Made by a program: the position numbers and the translations under genes. 64,000 nucleotides of DNA from NCBI GenBank assembly GCA_002480925.1, contig DLDA01000037.1:16924-80923 (forward strand), read 5' to 3'. Source of the DNA: Lachnospiraceae bacterium UBA7784 (GTDB lineage: Bacteria > Bacillota > Clostridia > Lachnospirales > Lachnospiraceae). This document shows positions 16,978-25,234 of the stretch, piece after piece (positions within the stretch are counted from its first letter, which is position 1; every line of letters starts with the position of its first letter). A model generated the notes under the pieces. That model saw nothing but the letters and a program-made list of their open reading frames with translations, searched no databases and had not been told where the DNA came from.

Positions 16978-18081
16978 TTATTCAAAAACTGCCATGACCA
17001 TTGTCTGATTTACATGCTGTGTGTTGTACTGCTCTCCGCCTCCGACATATCCCGCTGATACTAAAGCACCCTGCTTAAGCCCACGCAGGTATTCACTCAT
17101 GTATCCCTGCTGTGAGAAAAGAGTATACCGGTAAATGCAGTTCACTGAGAGTACAAGAGACGGCGATGGTATCTGCCTTCTGGTCTCATCAAATGTATCC
17201 TGATTTATCCTCTTGTAATCAAGAAGCTTAAGAAAACGGATGCGGTCATTCAGATTGATCCTCTTATAGCAGGCCATTGAACCATCGCTTCCAATCTCCT
17301 TCATAGAAGCTATGAACACATCATCCTCTATCACCCTTCCAAGTGGAGAATTCAGTACATTTCCTATTATATCCGACCTCGCGACACCGGTCTCATCACT
17401 GTAAACCTCCGCAGCCGGTCTGTGGTCAAGCTCTATCAGTCTCTTCTGCGTAAGATCGACCCTTGTAGCCACATGTGCTACTGCATCCTGATCTGCTCCA
17501 TAGATCGTCTCCTTTGCAGTATAGACACGGCCTGTCGTGTTCTTTATCAGGATAAATGAGCAGGCGTTCGTATAAACCCTGCCATTTACTGATACCTTGG
17601 ATTCTGACCCTTCCGGTGTTCCGTAAACTGTTCCTCCGAGTAATGGCAGCTGTGTCTGATCCAGCTGCATATGGATAGTAGAAACCAGTACCTCCTCATC
17701 ATTGGTACAGAACTCAAAGATAACCGAATCTGATCCCGATGGTCTGAGCTCCTTTACTGCCGTATCCAGATGTATCACATCCGAAAGTGGCACTGTGGCC
17801 AGATGCTTAATAACTCCGGCCCTTACCTCACAGCCATCCATAAGCGCTGTAACTGTAAGGCCCTTGTTCTCATCCACCGTATCATCATGATACCAGATAC
17901 CTGAGGTCCCTATGATCTCTGTATCCGGATATGCCATCTTAAGACTCTCTGTAACCTGTTCGATCCAGGAATAATTACAGTAAAAAATGATGCCCTTCGG
18001 AACCCCTGCAATTTTCTCTCTGATCTCATCCACTGCAAGAGCAGCGGACGCCGCATAGCTTGAAGCCAGCTGACTCTTCAT
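16978..18081 (-). CDS. FIST-domain sensory protein
   Basis: 367 aa with FIST_N (about residues 25-215: [44 protein letters not shown]) and FIST_C (about 220-350: [17 protein letters not shown], ending [31 protein letters not shown]). FIST domains are cytosolic small-ligand (probably amino-acid-like) sensors found with signalling outputs. The adjacent soluble MCP would be that output. A strong promoter lies at 18121-18149 and AGGAGGG 8-9 nt before the ATG. Confidence 0.87.
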   Translation of the reverse strand: MKSQLASSYAASAALAVDEIREKIAGVPKGIIFYCNYSWIEQVTESLKMAYPDTEIIGTSGIWYHDDTVDENKGLTVTALMDGCEVRAGVIKHLATVPLSDVIHLDTAVKELRPSGSDSVIFEFCTNDEEVLVSTIHMQLDQTQLPLLGGTVYGTPEGSESKVSVNGRVYTNACSFILIKNTTGRVYTAKETIYGADQDAVAHVATRVDLTQKRLIELDHRPAAEVYSDETGVARSDIIGNVLNSPLGRVIEDDVFIASMKEIGSDGSMACYKRINLNDRIRFLKLLDYKRINQDTFDETRRQIPSPSLVLSVNCIYRYTLFSQQGYMSEYLRGLKQGALVSAGYVGGGEQYNTQHVNQTMVMAVFE

Positions 18082-18120
18082 CCGTGTTTCCCTCCTTATT
18101 GAAAAGATTCACATAAGACT

Positions 18121-18149
18121 ATTGTATTTTTTTGCGCTCCTCTTGTCAA
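18121..18149 (-). promoter_or_regulatory. Strong sigma-A promoter for the FIST-MCP operon
   Basis: Minus strand: TTGACA (18149-18144), 17-nt spacer, TACAAT (18126-18121). It matches 11 of 12 consensus positions. Confidence 0.85.
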
Positions 18150-18189
18150 CCGATTTTAACGAAAAGGATTCTCCTAAAGACAGCTGTTC

Positions 18190-18218
18190 TTGCATATCCC
18201 TGATCTTAGTCTTATAAT
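18190..18218 (+). promoter_or_regulatory. Sigma-A promoter for the MATE gene
   Basis: TTGCAT (18190-18195), 17-nt spacer, perfect TATAAT (18213-18218). The start would be near 18225, giving a leader of about 28 nt to the ATG at 18253. Confidence 0.78.
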
Positions 18219-18252
18219 AAGGCCGTAGTCCAGACATCCGGAAATAAATATT

Positions 18253-19614
18253 ATGAATGATAAAAACAAAAGAGCCGTGGACATGCTCCATGGACCGATC
18301 TTTCGCAAATTACTCTACATCACTATTCCGATCTTTCTGATGAGCACTCTGCAGCAGCTTTTTAATGCCTCTGACACAGCCATAGTCGGCCATTTTTCAT
18401 CGGCAGAGGCTATGGCAGCCGTCGGCAGCAATGCTCCAGTGATCAATATGATAGTCACATTTTTCACCGGTCTTTCTGTAGGCAGCAATGTAATGCTGTC
18501 ACATTTCATAGGGAAAAATGAAGAGAACAGGGTAAATGACGCACTCCATACCAGCTTTATGGTCGCTCTTATAAGCGGCTTCATAATGCTTTTCCTCGGA
18601 CAGGTGATAGCTGTTCCCATTCTCCAGCTACTCCATACGCCCTCGCATGTGCTCCCCATGGCCCAGGCCTACCTCCGTATATATTTCCTTGGCATGCCCT
18701 TTCTGATGGTCTACGATTTCGGATCGGCAGTGCTAAGGTCTATAGGAGACACCAGAAGACCACTCTACTATCTGCTTACCGCGGGTCTCATCAATGTAGG
18801 GCTGAATCTCTTCTTTGTAGTCGTGCTTAAAAGAAATGCAGACGGAGTTGCTATAGCCACAACTATCTCAAACGGCGTGAGCGCAGCTCTTATACTTCGC
18901 GCACTAATTAAAGAGAATGGAATGCTGCACCTTGACCCCAGAAGGCTCTCACTCAAATGGAATTATGTACGCAGGATCCTCTGGATAGGTGCTCCTGCCG
19001 GCCTTCAAGGTATGATCTTTTCTATCTCAAACGTCGTGATCCAGGCCGCCATAAATCTTTTCGGTTCGAAATGCATTGCAGGCAATTCTGCTGCTCTTAA
19101 TCTGGAATACATATGTTACTTTACGGTATATGCATTCTGCCAGGCTTTAATGACCTTTGTGAGCCAGAACTATGCTGCCGGGACATATGAGAGATGCCGA
19201 AGAACTACCCGTATAGCCTTCATTTCTGCTATAGGCTTTACTGCCGTAATAAGCCTTGGCTTTTTCCTTTTGAGGCATCCGCTCCTCATACTCTTCACAC
19301 ACGACAGCAGGGTCATCCACTATGCCATGATCAGGATGCTATTTATCGCTCTCTTTGAACCCATGACCGCTCTGTATGAGGTACCTGGGGCTTCTCTCCG
19401 CGGGATCGGCCGGTCTATCATACCTACAATTATCACAATGCTTGGCTGTTGTCTGCTCCGCATCATCTATATGCATGCCATGATCAAAAGCTTCACGGCC
19501 TTCTACCAGGTGGTCATTATCTATCCGATTAGCTGGGCAGTCACAGGAGCTGCAATGATCATCTTCTACTTTATCGTGATAAAAAGAGCATATCACGTTA
19601 AGAAATCACTATAA
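18253..19614 (+). CDS. MATE-family multidrug/metabolite exporter
   Basis: 453 aa with 12 predicted membrane segments in two similar halves. The first half has LLYITIPIFLMSTLQQLFNASDTAIVGHFSSAEAMAAVGS and FFTGLSVGSNVMLSHFIG. The second has ILWIGAPAGLQGMIFSISNVVIQAAINLFGS and FCQALMTFVSQNYAAGTYERC. MATE proteins are Na+ or H+ coupled exporters of cations and small molecules. A single-gene unit with its own promoter and a weak ribosome site (GGAAA). No terminator is seen downstream, and no adjacent regulator that would hint at the substrate. Confidence 0.93.
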   Translation: MNDKNKRAVDMLHGPIFRKLLYITIPIFLMSTLQQLFNASDTAIVGHFSSAEAMAAVGSNAPVINMIVTFFTGLSVGSNVMLSHFIGKNEENRVNDALHTSFMVALISGFIMLFLGQVIAVPILQLLHTPSHVLPMAQAYLRIYFLGMPFLMVYDFGSAVLRSIGDTRRPLYYLLTAGLINVGLNLFFVVVLKRNADGVAIATTISNGVSAALILRALIKENGMLHLDPRRLSLKWNYVRRILWIGAPAGLQGMIFSISNVVIQAAINLFGSKCIAGNSAALNLEYICYFTVYAFCQALMTFVSQNYAAGTYERCRRTTRIAFISAIGFTAVISLGFFLLRHPLLILFTHDSRVIHYAMIRMLFIALFEPMTALYEVPGASLRGIGRSIIPTIITMLGCCLLRIIYMHAMIKSFTAFYQVVIIYPISWAVTGAAMIIFYFIVIKRAYHVKKSL

Positions 19615-19885
19615 CATAAACGTAGGATATCAAGAGGTTGTGAGGTGTGAGGTGCGAGGTTCGAGAATATAGGGTTACTGTTGACCACTCCCATTTGATC
19701 AGCATGCGTAAACGGGTTTAAATGATTTTTCCTGTCCACTTCCCTGTCCAAAACATAATACTATTTCAGCTCACAGCAACCTGATTCTTCTGCTTGCCTA
19801 TGGTTTTAAAAGTAAATTCCTTCTTTAATGCTAATGTCATATAATATACCGATACATGTTTTTTTCACTCATCAGCGGAGAATTG
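19615..19885. other. Intergenic region between the MATE gene and the decayed protease gene
   Basis: 271 bp with in-frame stops in all frames I followed. It holds the heptamer repeat relic at 19634-19667 and otherwise AT-rich sequence. I see no hairpin with a T run and no RNA gene. Confidence 0.6.
19634..19667. repeat. Decayed heptamer repeat (GAGGTNN units)
   Basis: GAGGT occurs at 19634, 19642, 19649 and 19656, with a broken fifth unit (GAGAA) at 19663. Spacing is 8, 7, 7, 7. This is the reverse-complement form of the CCTCTRA array at 533-651. Confidence 0.75.
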
Positions 19886-19933
19886 TTGCATTATTCAGAA
19901 TATAGCACTATAATATATTTGAAATCGATTTCA
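19886..19933 (+). promoter_or_regulatory. Promoter with a 14-bp palindrome at the start site
   Basis: TTGCAT (19886-19891), 17-nt spacer, TATAAT (19909-19914). The predicted +1 near 19921 lies in the perfect palindrome TGAAATCGATTTCA (19920-19933), a good candidate repressor operator. It would drive the decayed protease gene and the surface protein at 20164. Confidence 0.7.
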
Positions 19934-19967
19934 TAACACAACAACAATGATTTATGGGAGGATACAA

Positions 19968-20147
19968 ATAAGGAGAATAAGTGCTATTTTTCTTGCTTGT
20001 GCAATAGTTTTTCAAATGAGTTGCTTTCCTGTACTTGCTGAGCCTTCGGTAGCTTCCTGCAATGTAACCAGATATGCACAGGAGAAATCTAACTGGTATT
20101 GGGCAGCATCTTCTAAAATGATAGGGCACTATCATGGAGCAAGTTGA
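19968..20147 (+). pseudogene. Decayed papain-like cysteine protease, N-terminal remnant
   Basis: From 19968 the frame gives a convincing signal peptide (RRISAIFLACAIVFQMSCFPVLA) followed by CNVTRYAQEKSNWYWAASSKMIGHYHG. The second part matches the catalytic segment of C39/C70-like papain-fold proteases, where the consensus is Q-x-x-S-N-W-C-W-A-A. The nucleophile Cys is Tyr here (TAT 20097-20099). The codon 6 nt after GGGAGG is ATA (19968), where ATG is expected. An upstream ATG (19947) has no ribosome site. The frame stops at 20147, so the rest of the domain, with the His and Asn, is missing. Both substitutions are single G-to-A changes. I infer a recently degraded gene rather than a functional 59-66 aa peptide. 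Confidence 0.7.
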
Positions 20148-20163
20148 TAAGGGAGGTATAATC

Positions 20164-21018
20164 ATGAGGAAATTATTAAAGCAAGCCAGAGTTTTATCTG
20201 GTATGGCAGGACTATCTCTTGCAATGGTCCTTGCCCTTTCGTTATTTAATACGCCTGCTATGGCGGATGCAGGGCAGTATGCAGGAGGCTATGCTCTAAC
20301 TAAGTCAGATCCCGATTACAGCGGTATCCATTCGCTCATTCCTGAGATGGAGAAATGGGCAGAGAATTCCGGACTAAGCGGAGTATCTATAAGCGATGAT
20401 GATCTGGAAAACGGTATCAGGGTCTATTCTGACTTCGATCCCTCTACAATAAAGAGCAACAGTCTGAGTCAGATAAGATCAGTCACAGCAAAAGGCGATT
20501 ATATATGGGAGATACCTGTAAGCAGAGGAAGAAAGACCTATACATATACAGTAGGCTTCGGTATGCCTCTTTCAGACCAGGGAAAGAAAAATCTTTCTGA
20601 AGCCGATCAGAAGGCCATAAATGAAGATGAAGGAAAGCTAAAGGTATATTCATTCGGAGAGGATTCAGATATTTCGGCAGCCGTAAGGAAAATATCTGCC
20701 AGCGGTGCCTATGACAGCCTCTACGTGGTCGCCGGTATCCCCGGGCAGATAGATATGTATGTTCTTGGTATAAAAGATGGGCATGCAGCAGGCTTTGTTC
20801 CTGTTTCTAAACGAGCTTCTTCAAAGGAGATTTCATGGCAGACCATGTGTGCTTCTGCAAAGAAAGCCAGGGCGGCTGACAGTCAGATATCAACCGGAGC
20901 ATCTTCCCATGGCAGCACCGGTTCAGGGCTTATGCTTTCTATAGGAATCATAGTAGCTGCAGGCCTGATCATCGTATTAACGCTTGCTGTCCTAAGCAGA
21001 AAGCATAAGACTGCATAA
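20164..21018 (+). CDS. Surface protein with signal peptide and C-terminal membrane anchor
   Basis: 284 aa; no family recognised. Start ATG 20164 has GGGAGG 8 nt upstream. There is a signal peptide (MRKLLKQARVLSGMAGLSLAMVLAL, likely cleavage after AMA near residue 35), about 200 residues of soluble ectodomain (KGDYIWEIPVSRGRKTYTYTVGFG, YVVAGIPGQIDMYVLGIKDGHAAGFVPV), a Ser/Gly/Thr-rich linker, a membrane helix near residues 255-277 and a basic tail RKHKTA. Topology is outside with one C-terminal anchor and no LPXTG. It follows the decayed protease by 16 nt and shares its promoter, so it may have been the protease's partner or substrate. Confidence 0.72.
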   Translation: MRKLLKQARVLSGMAGLSLAMVLALSLFNTPAMADAGQYAGGYALTKSDPDYSGIHSLIPEMEKWAENSGLSGVSISDDDLENGIRVYSDFDPSTIKSNSLSQIRSVTAKGDYIWEIPVSRGRKTYTYTVGFGMPLSDQGKKNLSEADQKAINEDEGKLKVYSFGEDSDISAAVRKISASGAYDSLYVVAGIPGQIDMYVLGIKDGHAAGFVPVSKRASSKEISWQTMCASAKKARAADSQISTGASSHGSTGSGLMLSIGIIVAAGLIIVLTLAVLSRKHKTA

Positions 21019-21039
21019 GGATCATATAAGCTTCAACCA

Positions 21040-21067
21040 AAAAGACGTGGCATATGCCACGTCTTTT
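21040..21067. terminator. Bidirectional rho-independent terminator
   Basis: Perfect 28-nt palindrome: AAAAGACGTGGCAT followed by its exact reverse complement ending in CTTTT. It serves the plus-strand surface protein gene and probably also pilT, whose stop is 22 nt away on the minus strand. Confidence 0.88.
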
Positions 21068-21088
21068 CATTTGCTCTCTTTTCAGATA

Positions 21089-22147
21089 TCACAGGATCCT
21101 TGACTCCTGAGCTACCTTATCCTTAGCGAATCGGATCGCTGTATCTCTTGTAATCTGACCATTATTATAAAGCTGCTGAAGGGCCTCATCCATAGTGATC
21201 ATACCCTGTGCACGGGATGTCTGCATGGTAGAGGTGATCTGATAGGTCTTGCCCTCACGGATGTAGTTCCTAATAGCATTGTTTCCGAGCATTACCTCGA
21301 ATACACCGACACGGCCCTTTCCCTCTATCCTTGGAAGGAGCTGCTCTGCGACTACGCACTCAAGTATGTCGGCAAGCTGGGTCCTGATCTGCTGCTGCTG
21401 ATGAGGCGGGAAGACATCGATGATTCGGTTTACGGTATCAACGGCGCTTACAGTATGCAGTGTCGAGAAGACCAGATGTCCGGTCTCGGCTGCGGTACAT
21501 GCAAGGGCTATAGTATCAAGGTCACGCATCTCTCCTACGAGGATAACGTCCGGGTCCTCACGGAGGGCTCCACGAAGGGCTGCTGCATATGAATGGGTAT
21601 CGGTTCCTATCTCACGCTGATGGACGATACATTTCTTGTGCCTGTGAAGATACTCGACAGGGTCCTCGAAGGTGATGATATGATAAGGATACTTGGAATT
21701 GATATAATCGATAAGCGATGCAAGAGACGTCGACTTACCTGAACCTGTAGGACCTGTAAAAAGGATCAGTCCTCTTCTCTTGTCACAGCACTTTACAACT
21801 GAATCAGGGATTCCCAGATCATATGGCTTTGGGATCGAAGGATTTAAGAGTCGGCCTGCTACAGCGTAGGTACCTCTCTGTCTGTATACATTGATACGCA
21901 GACGAGCCACACCCGGAATCGAGTAAGGCATATCGAGTTCTCCCACTTCCTTTAGTTCCTTGGCCTGCTCTCCTGTCAGAAGCTTGTTTAGGATATCAAG
22001 TATCTCTCTTGGGCCATACTTTTCCTCGCCAAGAGGAGTTATGCGTCCATCTACACGAAGACACGGTGCCTGACCTACTCCGATATGGATATCGGATGCA
22101 TTGACATCCTTTGCTTTTTCTACCAGTTCGTCAAATTCAGTGATCAT
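21089..22147 (-). CDS. pilT: Type IV pilus retraction ATPase PilT
   Basis: 352 aa AAA-type secretion ATPase that powers pilus retraction. It has the N-terminal DIHIGVGQAPCLRVDG, Walker A FTGPTGSGKSTSLASLIDY (near residue 130), the Asp box EDPVEYLH, Walker B DPDVILVGEMRD, the His box AAETGHLVFSTLHT and the C-terminal MITMDEALQQLYNNGQI. Length is typical. It lies 27 bp downstream of pilB in the same direction. The pilin, PilC and prepilin peptidase genes are not in this window. Confidence 0.95.
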   Translation of the reverse strand: MITEFDELVEKAKDVNASDIHIGVGQAPCLRVDGRITPLGEEKYGPREILDILNKLLTGEQAKELKEVGELDMPYSIPGVARLRINVYRQRGTYAVAGRLLNPSIPKPYDLGIPDSVVKCCDKRRGLILFTGPTGSGKSTSLASLIDYINSKYPYHIITFEDPVEYLHRHKKCIVHQREIGTDTHSYAAALRGALREDPDVILVGEMRDLDTIALACTAAETGHLVFSTLHTVSAVDTVNRIIDVFPPHQQQQIRTQLADILECVVAEQLLPRIEGKGRVGVFEVMLGNNAIRNYIREGKTYQITSTMQTSRAQGMITMDEALQQLYNNGQITRDTAIRFAKDKVAQESRIL

Positions 22148-22174
22148 TTCTTATTCCCTTTCTCCTTAACTGAA

Positions 22175-23905
22175 TCATACATCATCACTCTCTATTGTTG
22201 CCACCTTAAGCATCTCATCTATTGATGTGACGCCCTGCAGGACATAGGCCTCCGCATTGTCTCTTAAGGTCCTAAGTCCCTCCTTTTTTGCTTCCTCCTC
22301 CAGCTCATCGGTTCCTAAGCCCTTGCTTACTATCCTCTTCAGCTTGGAGGTCATCTCCATCACCTCATAGATACCGATTCGACCATAATAGCCGGTATTA
22401 TTGCACTTCGGGCATCCCCCCGGATGAGGCACACAGATCTTCGGAGGTCTGGACGGATCCTTGTGTAAAAGCTTGGCCTCTGTTTCCGTTGCCTGTCTGA
22501 CCTCCTTGCAGTTCGGACAGAGTCTTCGTACCAGACGCTGGGCAATGATACCAGTCACAGAATCCGCTATCAGATAAGGCTCTATTCCCATATCCTCAAG
22601 TCTCGTCACCGTTGCAGCCGAGCTGTTGGTATGGATGGTGCTGACAACCAGATGTCCGGTGATAGAAGCCTGTACGGCTATCTGTGCTGTCTCTGAGTCT
22701 CTTATCTCTCCTACCATTATGATATCCGGGTCCTGACGCAGGAAAGAACGCAGTGCTGAGGCAAAGGTAAGCCCTGCCTTTGCATTGACCTGTACCTGGT
22801 TGATACCTGCTACATTGGCCTCGACAGGATCCTCTACTGTAAGAATATTTACCTCGGGAGTATTAAGCTCTGAAAGAGCCGTATACAGGGTCGTCGACTT
22901 ACCTGATCCTGTAGGTCCTGTAACCAGAATTATGCCGTTAGGATGCTTTAGTATCCTGTTGAACTTCTCCATCTCATACGGCTGGATACCAAGCTCAGAC
23001 TTGGCCCTGGTCAGAGCATTGGCTCTTGTGAGTCGCATAACGGTCTTCTCTCCGTATACAGTAGGAAGTACCTCGACTCGGATATCATACTCGATATCAT
23101 CAACAATAGCTGTCATTCGTCCTGACTGAGGCCTGCGCTTCTCTGCTATGTCAAGTCCTGAGACGATCTTTATCCTTGTGGCAAGGGCCGGGAGAATACT
23201 GATATCATAGGTCATCTTCTCGACCAGGACACCATCGATACGGAATCTGATACGGACCTGCCTTTCAAGCGCATCTATATGGATATCAGATGCTCTCGAA
23301 CGTACCGCCTGCTCGACTATGGACCTTAAAAGCTGTACTATAGGAGCATTAGCAAGCTCTCTTTCCGCTCCTTTGGCAGCATCCTCCTCAGCACGGATCC
23401 TTTCCTTGTGCTGCTGGGTGAATTTCTGGGCAGCACTCATAGCCTCCTCAGAACCATAGTATCTGTCGAGGATAGCCTGGATATCCTGCTGGGTCGCTAT
23501 GACAGGCTCGATCCTGCAGCCTGTTACGATCTCTATATCCTCTACTGCCTCGATATCGAGCGGATCTGCCATGGCAAGAAATATGGCCTGTGGATCCTCC
23601 GGATCATATCCGAGAGGAAGTACTGAATGCTTACGAAGGACCTTTCCTGAGACAAGCTTTTGCATGTCATCAGACAAGGCAAATCCATTCAGATCGACTA
23701 TCTGATAGCCCAGCTGGCTCGCAAGTGCCTTTGCAATGGCCTTGTCATCAACAAATCCAAGCTCCTTCAGACAATCTCCAAGTCGCTTTGCTCTACCCTC
23801 CTGTCTCTCCTTCTTTGAGTGATCAAGCGCTGCTTTAAGCTGATCCTCAGTGATCACCCCGGCTTTTAGCAGCAAATCGCCGATCTTTAATCTCTGTCTT
23901 GGCAT
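22175..23905 (-). CDS. pilB: Type IV pilus extension ATPase PilB/GspE
   Basis: 576 aa. The N-terminal MshEN region (residues 1-160) has two related stretches, KIGDLLLKAGVITEDQLKAAL and RLGDCLKELGFVDDKAIAKAL. This domain binds c-di-GMP or ATP in some relatives. The ATPase core has Walker A LVTGPTGSGKSTTLYTAL, VEDPVEANVAGINQVQVN, DPDIIMVGEIRDSETA and ITGHLVVSTIHTNS. A tetracysteine zinc motif follows (CPNC at about 470, CPKC about 35 residues later), then RIGIYEVMEM. It energises pilus polymerisation. Own promoter at 23953-23981. Confidence 0.95.
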   Translation of the reverse strand: MPRQRLKIGDLLLKAGVITEDQLKAALDHSKKERQEGRAKRLGDCLKELGFVDDKAIAKALASQLGYQIVDLNGFALSDDMQKLVSGKVLRKHSVLPLGYDPEDPQAIFLAMADPLDIEAVEDIEIVTGCRIEPVIATQQDIQAILDRYYGSEEAMSAAQKFTQQHKERIRAEEDAAKGAERELANAPIVQLLRSIVEQAVRSRASDIHIDALERQVRIRFRIDGVLVEKMTYDISILPALATRIKIVSGLDIAEKRRPQSGRMTAIVDDIEYDIRVEVLPTVYGEKTVMRLTRANALTRAKSELGIQPYEMEKFNRILKHPNGIILVTGPTGSGKSTTLYTALSELNTPEVNILTVEDPVEANVAGINQVQVNAKAGLTFASALRSFLRQDPDIIMVGEIRDSETAQIAVQASITGHLVVSTIHTNSSAATVTRLEDMGIEPYLIADSVTGIIAQRLVRRLCPNCKEVRQATETEAKLLHKDPSRPPKICVPHPGGCPKCNNTGYYGRIGIYEVMEMTSKLKRIVSKGLGTDELEEEAKKEGLRTLRDNAEAYVLQGVTSIDEMLKVATIESDDV

Positions 23906-23931
23906 GTATTTATTTCCCTTTTCTTATAGCC

Positions 23932-23981
23932 CGAATATAAATATTCGATAAAATTATAGACGTTTTTGTCCTGTCTTGCAA
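23932..23981 (-). promoter_or_regulatory. Sigma-A promoter of pilB with a 5' palindrome
   Basis: Minus strand: TTGCAA (23981-23976), 17-nt spacer, TATAAT (23958-23953). Just downstream, 23947-23932 reads CGAATAT-TT-ATATTCG, a perfect 16-nt palindrome covering the predicted +1. It could be an operator or a 5'-terminal hairpin on the mRNA. Confidence 0.78.
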
Positions 23982-23986
23982 CCATT

Positions 23987-24979
23987 TTATATAACATAGA
24001 ACCAGGCTTCCGACTGATCCAGATCATTTTTCTCAATGATCATTCCATTCCTGTCCTTAAGAACCAGCTCCTGATTCTTGATGGTTACTCTCGTTCCCGC
24101 CGGAACTGACTTTGTGATAAAGGCATTGGAGCCTATCACAGATCCCTTTCCGATTATGGTCTGGCCTCCGAGAATAGAAGCGCCGGAATAAATGGTCACA
24201 TTATCCTCTATGGTAGGATGTCTCTTGACACCATGAAGCGCCTGTCCTGCCGCCGTTGATAGCGCTCCTATCGTCACTCCCTGGTATACCTTTACATGAT
24301 CGCCTATTATAGTCGTTGATCCGACAACGACGCCTGTCCCGTGATCAAGGCAGAAAAATTTTCCTATCCTTGCTCCCGGATGAATATCAATACCTGTGAC
24401 TGAATGGGAATACTCTGTCATCATTCTTGGGATCAGAGGTACATTCAGCTGAAAAAGAGCATGGGCAAGCCTGTTTATCGTCGTGGCACGAAGTCCCGGA
24501 TATGAAAGTATTATATCATCAAAGCTTGATGCTGCCGGATCCCCCTGAAAGGTCGCCTCCAGATCCGTCTGTACATACTCCCTTATCTCAGGGATCCTGT
24601 TACAGAAGGTAAGTGCCAGACAATAGGCCTGGTCCTTGAACTTAGCCTCCTCTGAGGATGAAAGCGAGCCATCTTCTCCATTTTCCTGTCTGCTGCAGAT
24701 TTCATCATAGCAGAGGACTATTTCTATCTGCTTGCTCAGGTTATACAGGACATCCTCAATAAGTACAGTTAGGTTGCCTGCAAGATTATAGCTCTTATAT
24801 ACCTGATCTCTGTAATATCCCGGGAATACAAGCCTTATAAGCTTATTTGTGATCTGCTTTATCTTCTCGACATCCGGCTGATTGAACAGGGCCATCTTGT
24901 CAATGTCCCTTCCTCTCCCATAATCTGAGAGGATCTTATTTACTAGTTTATTTACTTCTTCATTCTCTAATTCGCTCAT
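23987..24979 (-). CDS. cysE: Serine O-acetyltransferase
   Basis: 330 aa. It catalyses serine plus acetyl-CoA to O-acetylserine, the first step of cysteine synthesis. There is an N-terminal helical domain, then DIHPGARIGKFFCLDHGTGVVVGSTTIIGDHVKVYQGVTIGA and the left-handed beta-helix hexapeptides (HPTIEDNVTIYSGASILGGQTIIGKGSVIGSNAFITKSVP). It is longer than enteric CysE (about 270 aa) and matches the EpsC-like clostridial form. ATG 24979 is preferred over 25072 because the promoter below ends at 25013 and GAAGG lies 8 nt before it. It is divergent from the LysR regulator at 25235. Confidence 0.93.
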   Translation of the reverse strand: MSELENEEVNKLVNKILSDYGRGRDIDKMALFNQPDVEKIKQITNKLIRLVFPGYYRDQVYKSYNLAGNLTVLIEDVLYNLSKQIEIVLCYDEICSRQENGEDGSLSSSEEAKFKDQAYCLALTFCNRIPEIREYVQTDLEATFQGDPAASSFDDIILSYPGLRATTINRLAHALFQLNVPLIPRMMTEYSHSVTGIDIHPGARIGKFFCLDHGTGVVVGSTTIIGDHVKVYQGVTIGALSTAAGQALHGVKRHPTIEDNVTIYSGASILGGQTIIGKGSVIGSNAFITKSVPAGTRVTIKNQELVLKDRNGMIIEKNDLDQSEAWFYVI

Positions 24980-25012
24980 CAGTTTGCCTTCCAGTAAAAA
25001 TCTTTTAATTAA

Positions 25013-25041
25013 ATTATAAAGCTTTTTGTGCAATTTTACAA
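25013..25041 (-). promoter_or_regulatory. Sigma-A promoter of cysE
   Basis: Minus strand: TTGTAA (25041-25036), 17-nt spacer, TATAAT (25018-25013). Leader of about 27 nt to the ATG at 24979. Confidence 0.78.
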
Positions 25042-25078
25042 TTGATTTAAGCTGAATTGCAAAAATATCCACAAAAAA

Positions 25079-25098
25079 GACCCGCCTGATCGCGGGTC
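25079..25098 (-). terminator. Terminator upstream of cysE, ending a possible short RNA
   Basis: Minus strand: GACCCGC (25098-25092), loop GATCAG, GCGGGTC (25085-25079), then TTTTTTGT. No gene lies upstream of it on this strand before the divergent lysR. A candidate minus-strand promoter, TTTACT (25174-25169), 17 nt, TACAAT (25151-25146), would give a terminated RNA of about 65 nt. Confidence 0.72.
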
Positions 25099-25129
25099 TG
25101 GTTGGAAAAAGAAAAAAGATTACTTAACA

Positions 25130-25158
25130 TTGACTGTTCTTTAGTATTGTACTAGAAT
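25130..25158 (+). promoter_or_regulatory. Sigma-A promoter of the LysR gene with LysR-type palindrome
   Basis: TTGACT (25130-25135), 17-nt spacer, TAGAAT (25153-25158). Between the elements lies TAGTA-TTG-TACTA (25142-25154), a T-N11-A inverted repeat of the kind LysR proteins bind, suggesting autoregulation. The opposite-strand candidate promoter overlaps the same bases. Confidence 0.72.
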
Positions 25159-25234
25159 ATGGTCAGTTAGTAAAGTTCTTTGTTTTCATTTATCGAATGA
25201 AAAAGATTCACTAATAGAAAAAGGAAAAAGATCA

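Noticed and set aside
18109..18291. 60-aa minus-strand ORF between the FIST and MATE genes
   Set aside because: It covers both divergent promoters and the 5' end of the MATE gene; no ribosome site or family resemblance.
19947..20147. Functional small secreted peptide from ATG 19947
   Set aside because: That ATG has no Shine-Dalgarno. The ribosome site, signal peptide and protease motif fit a gene starting at 19968, where the codon is now ATA.
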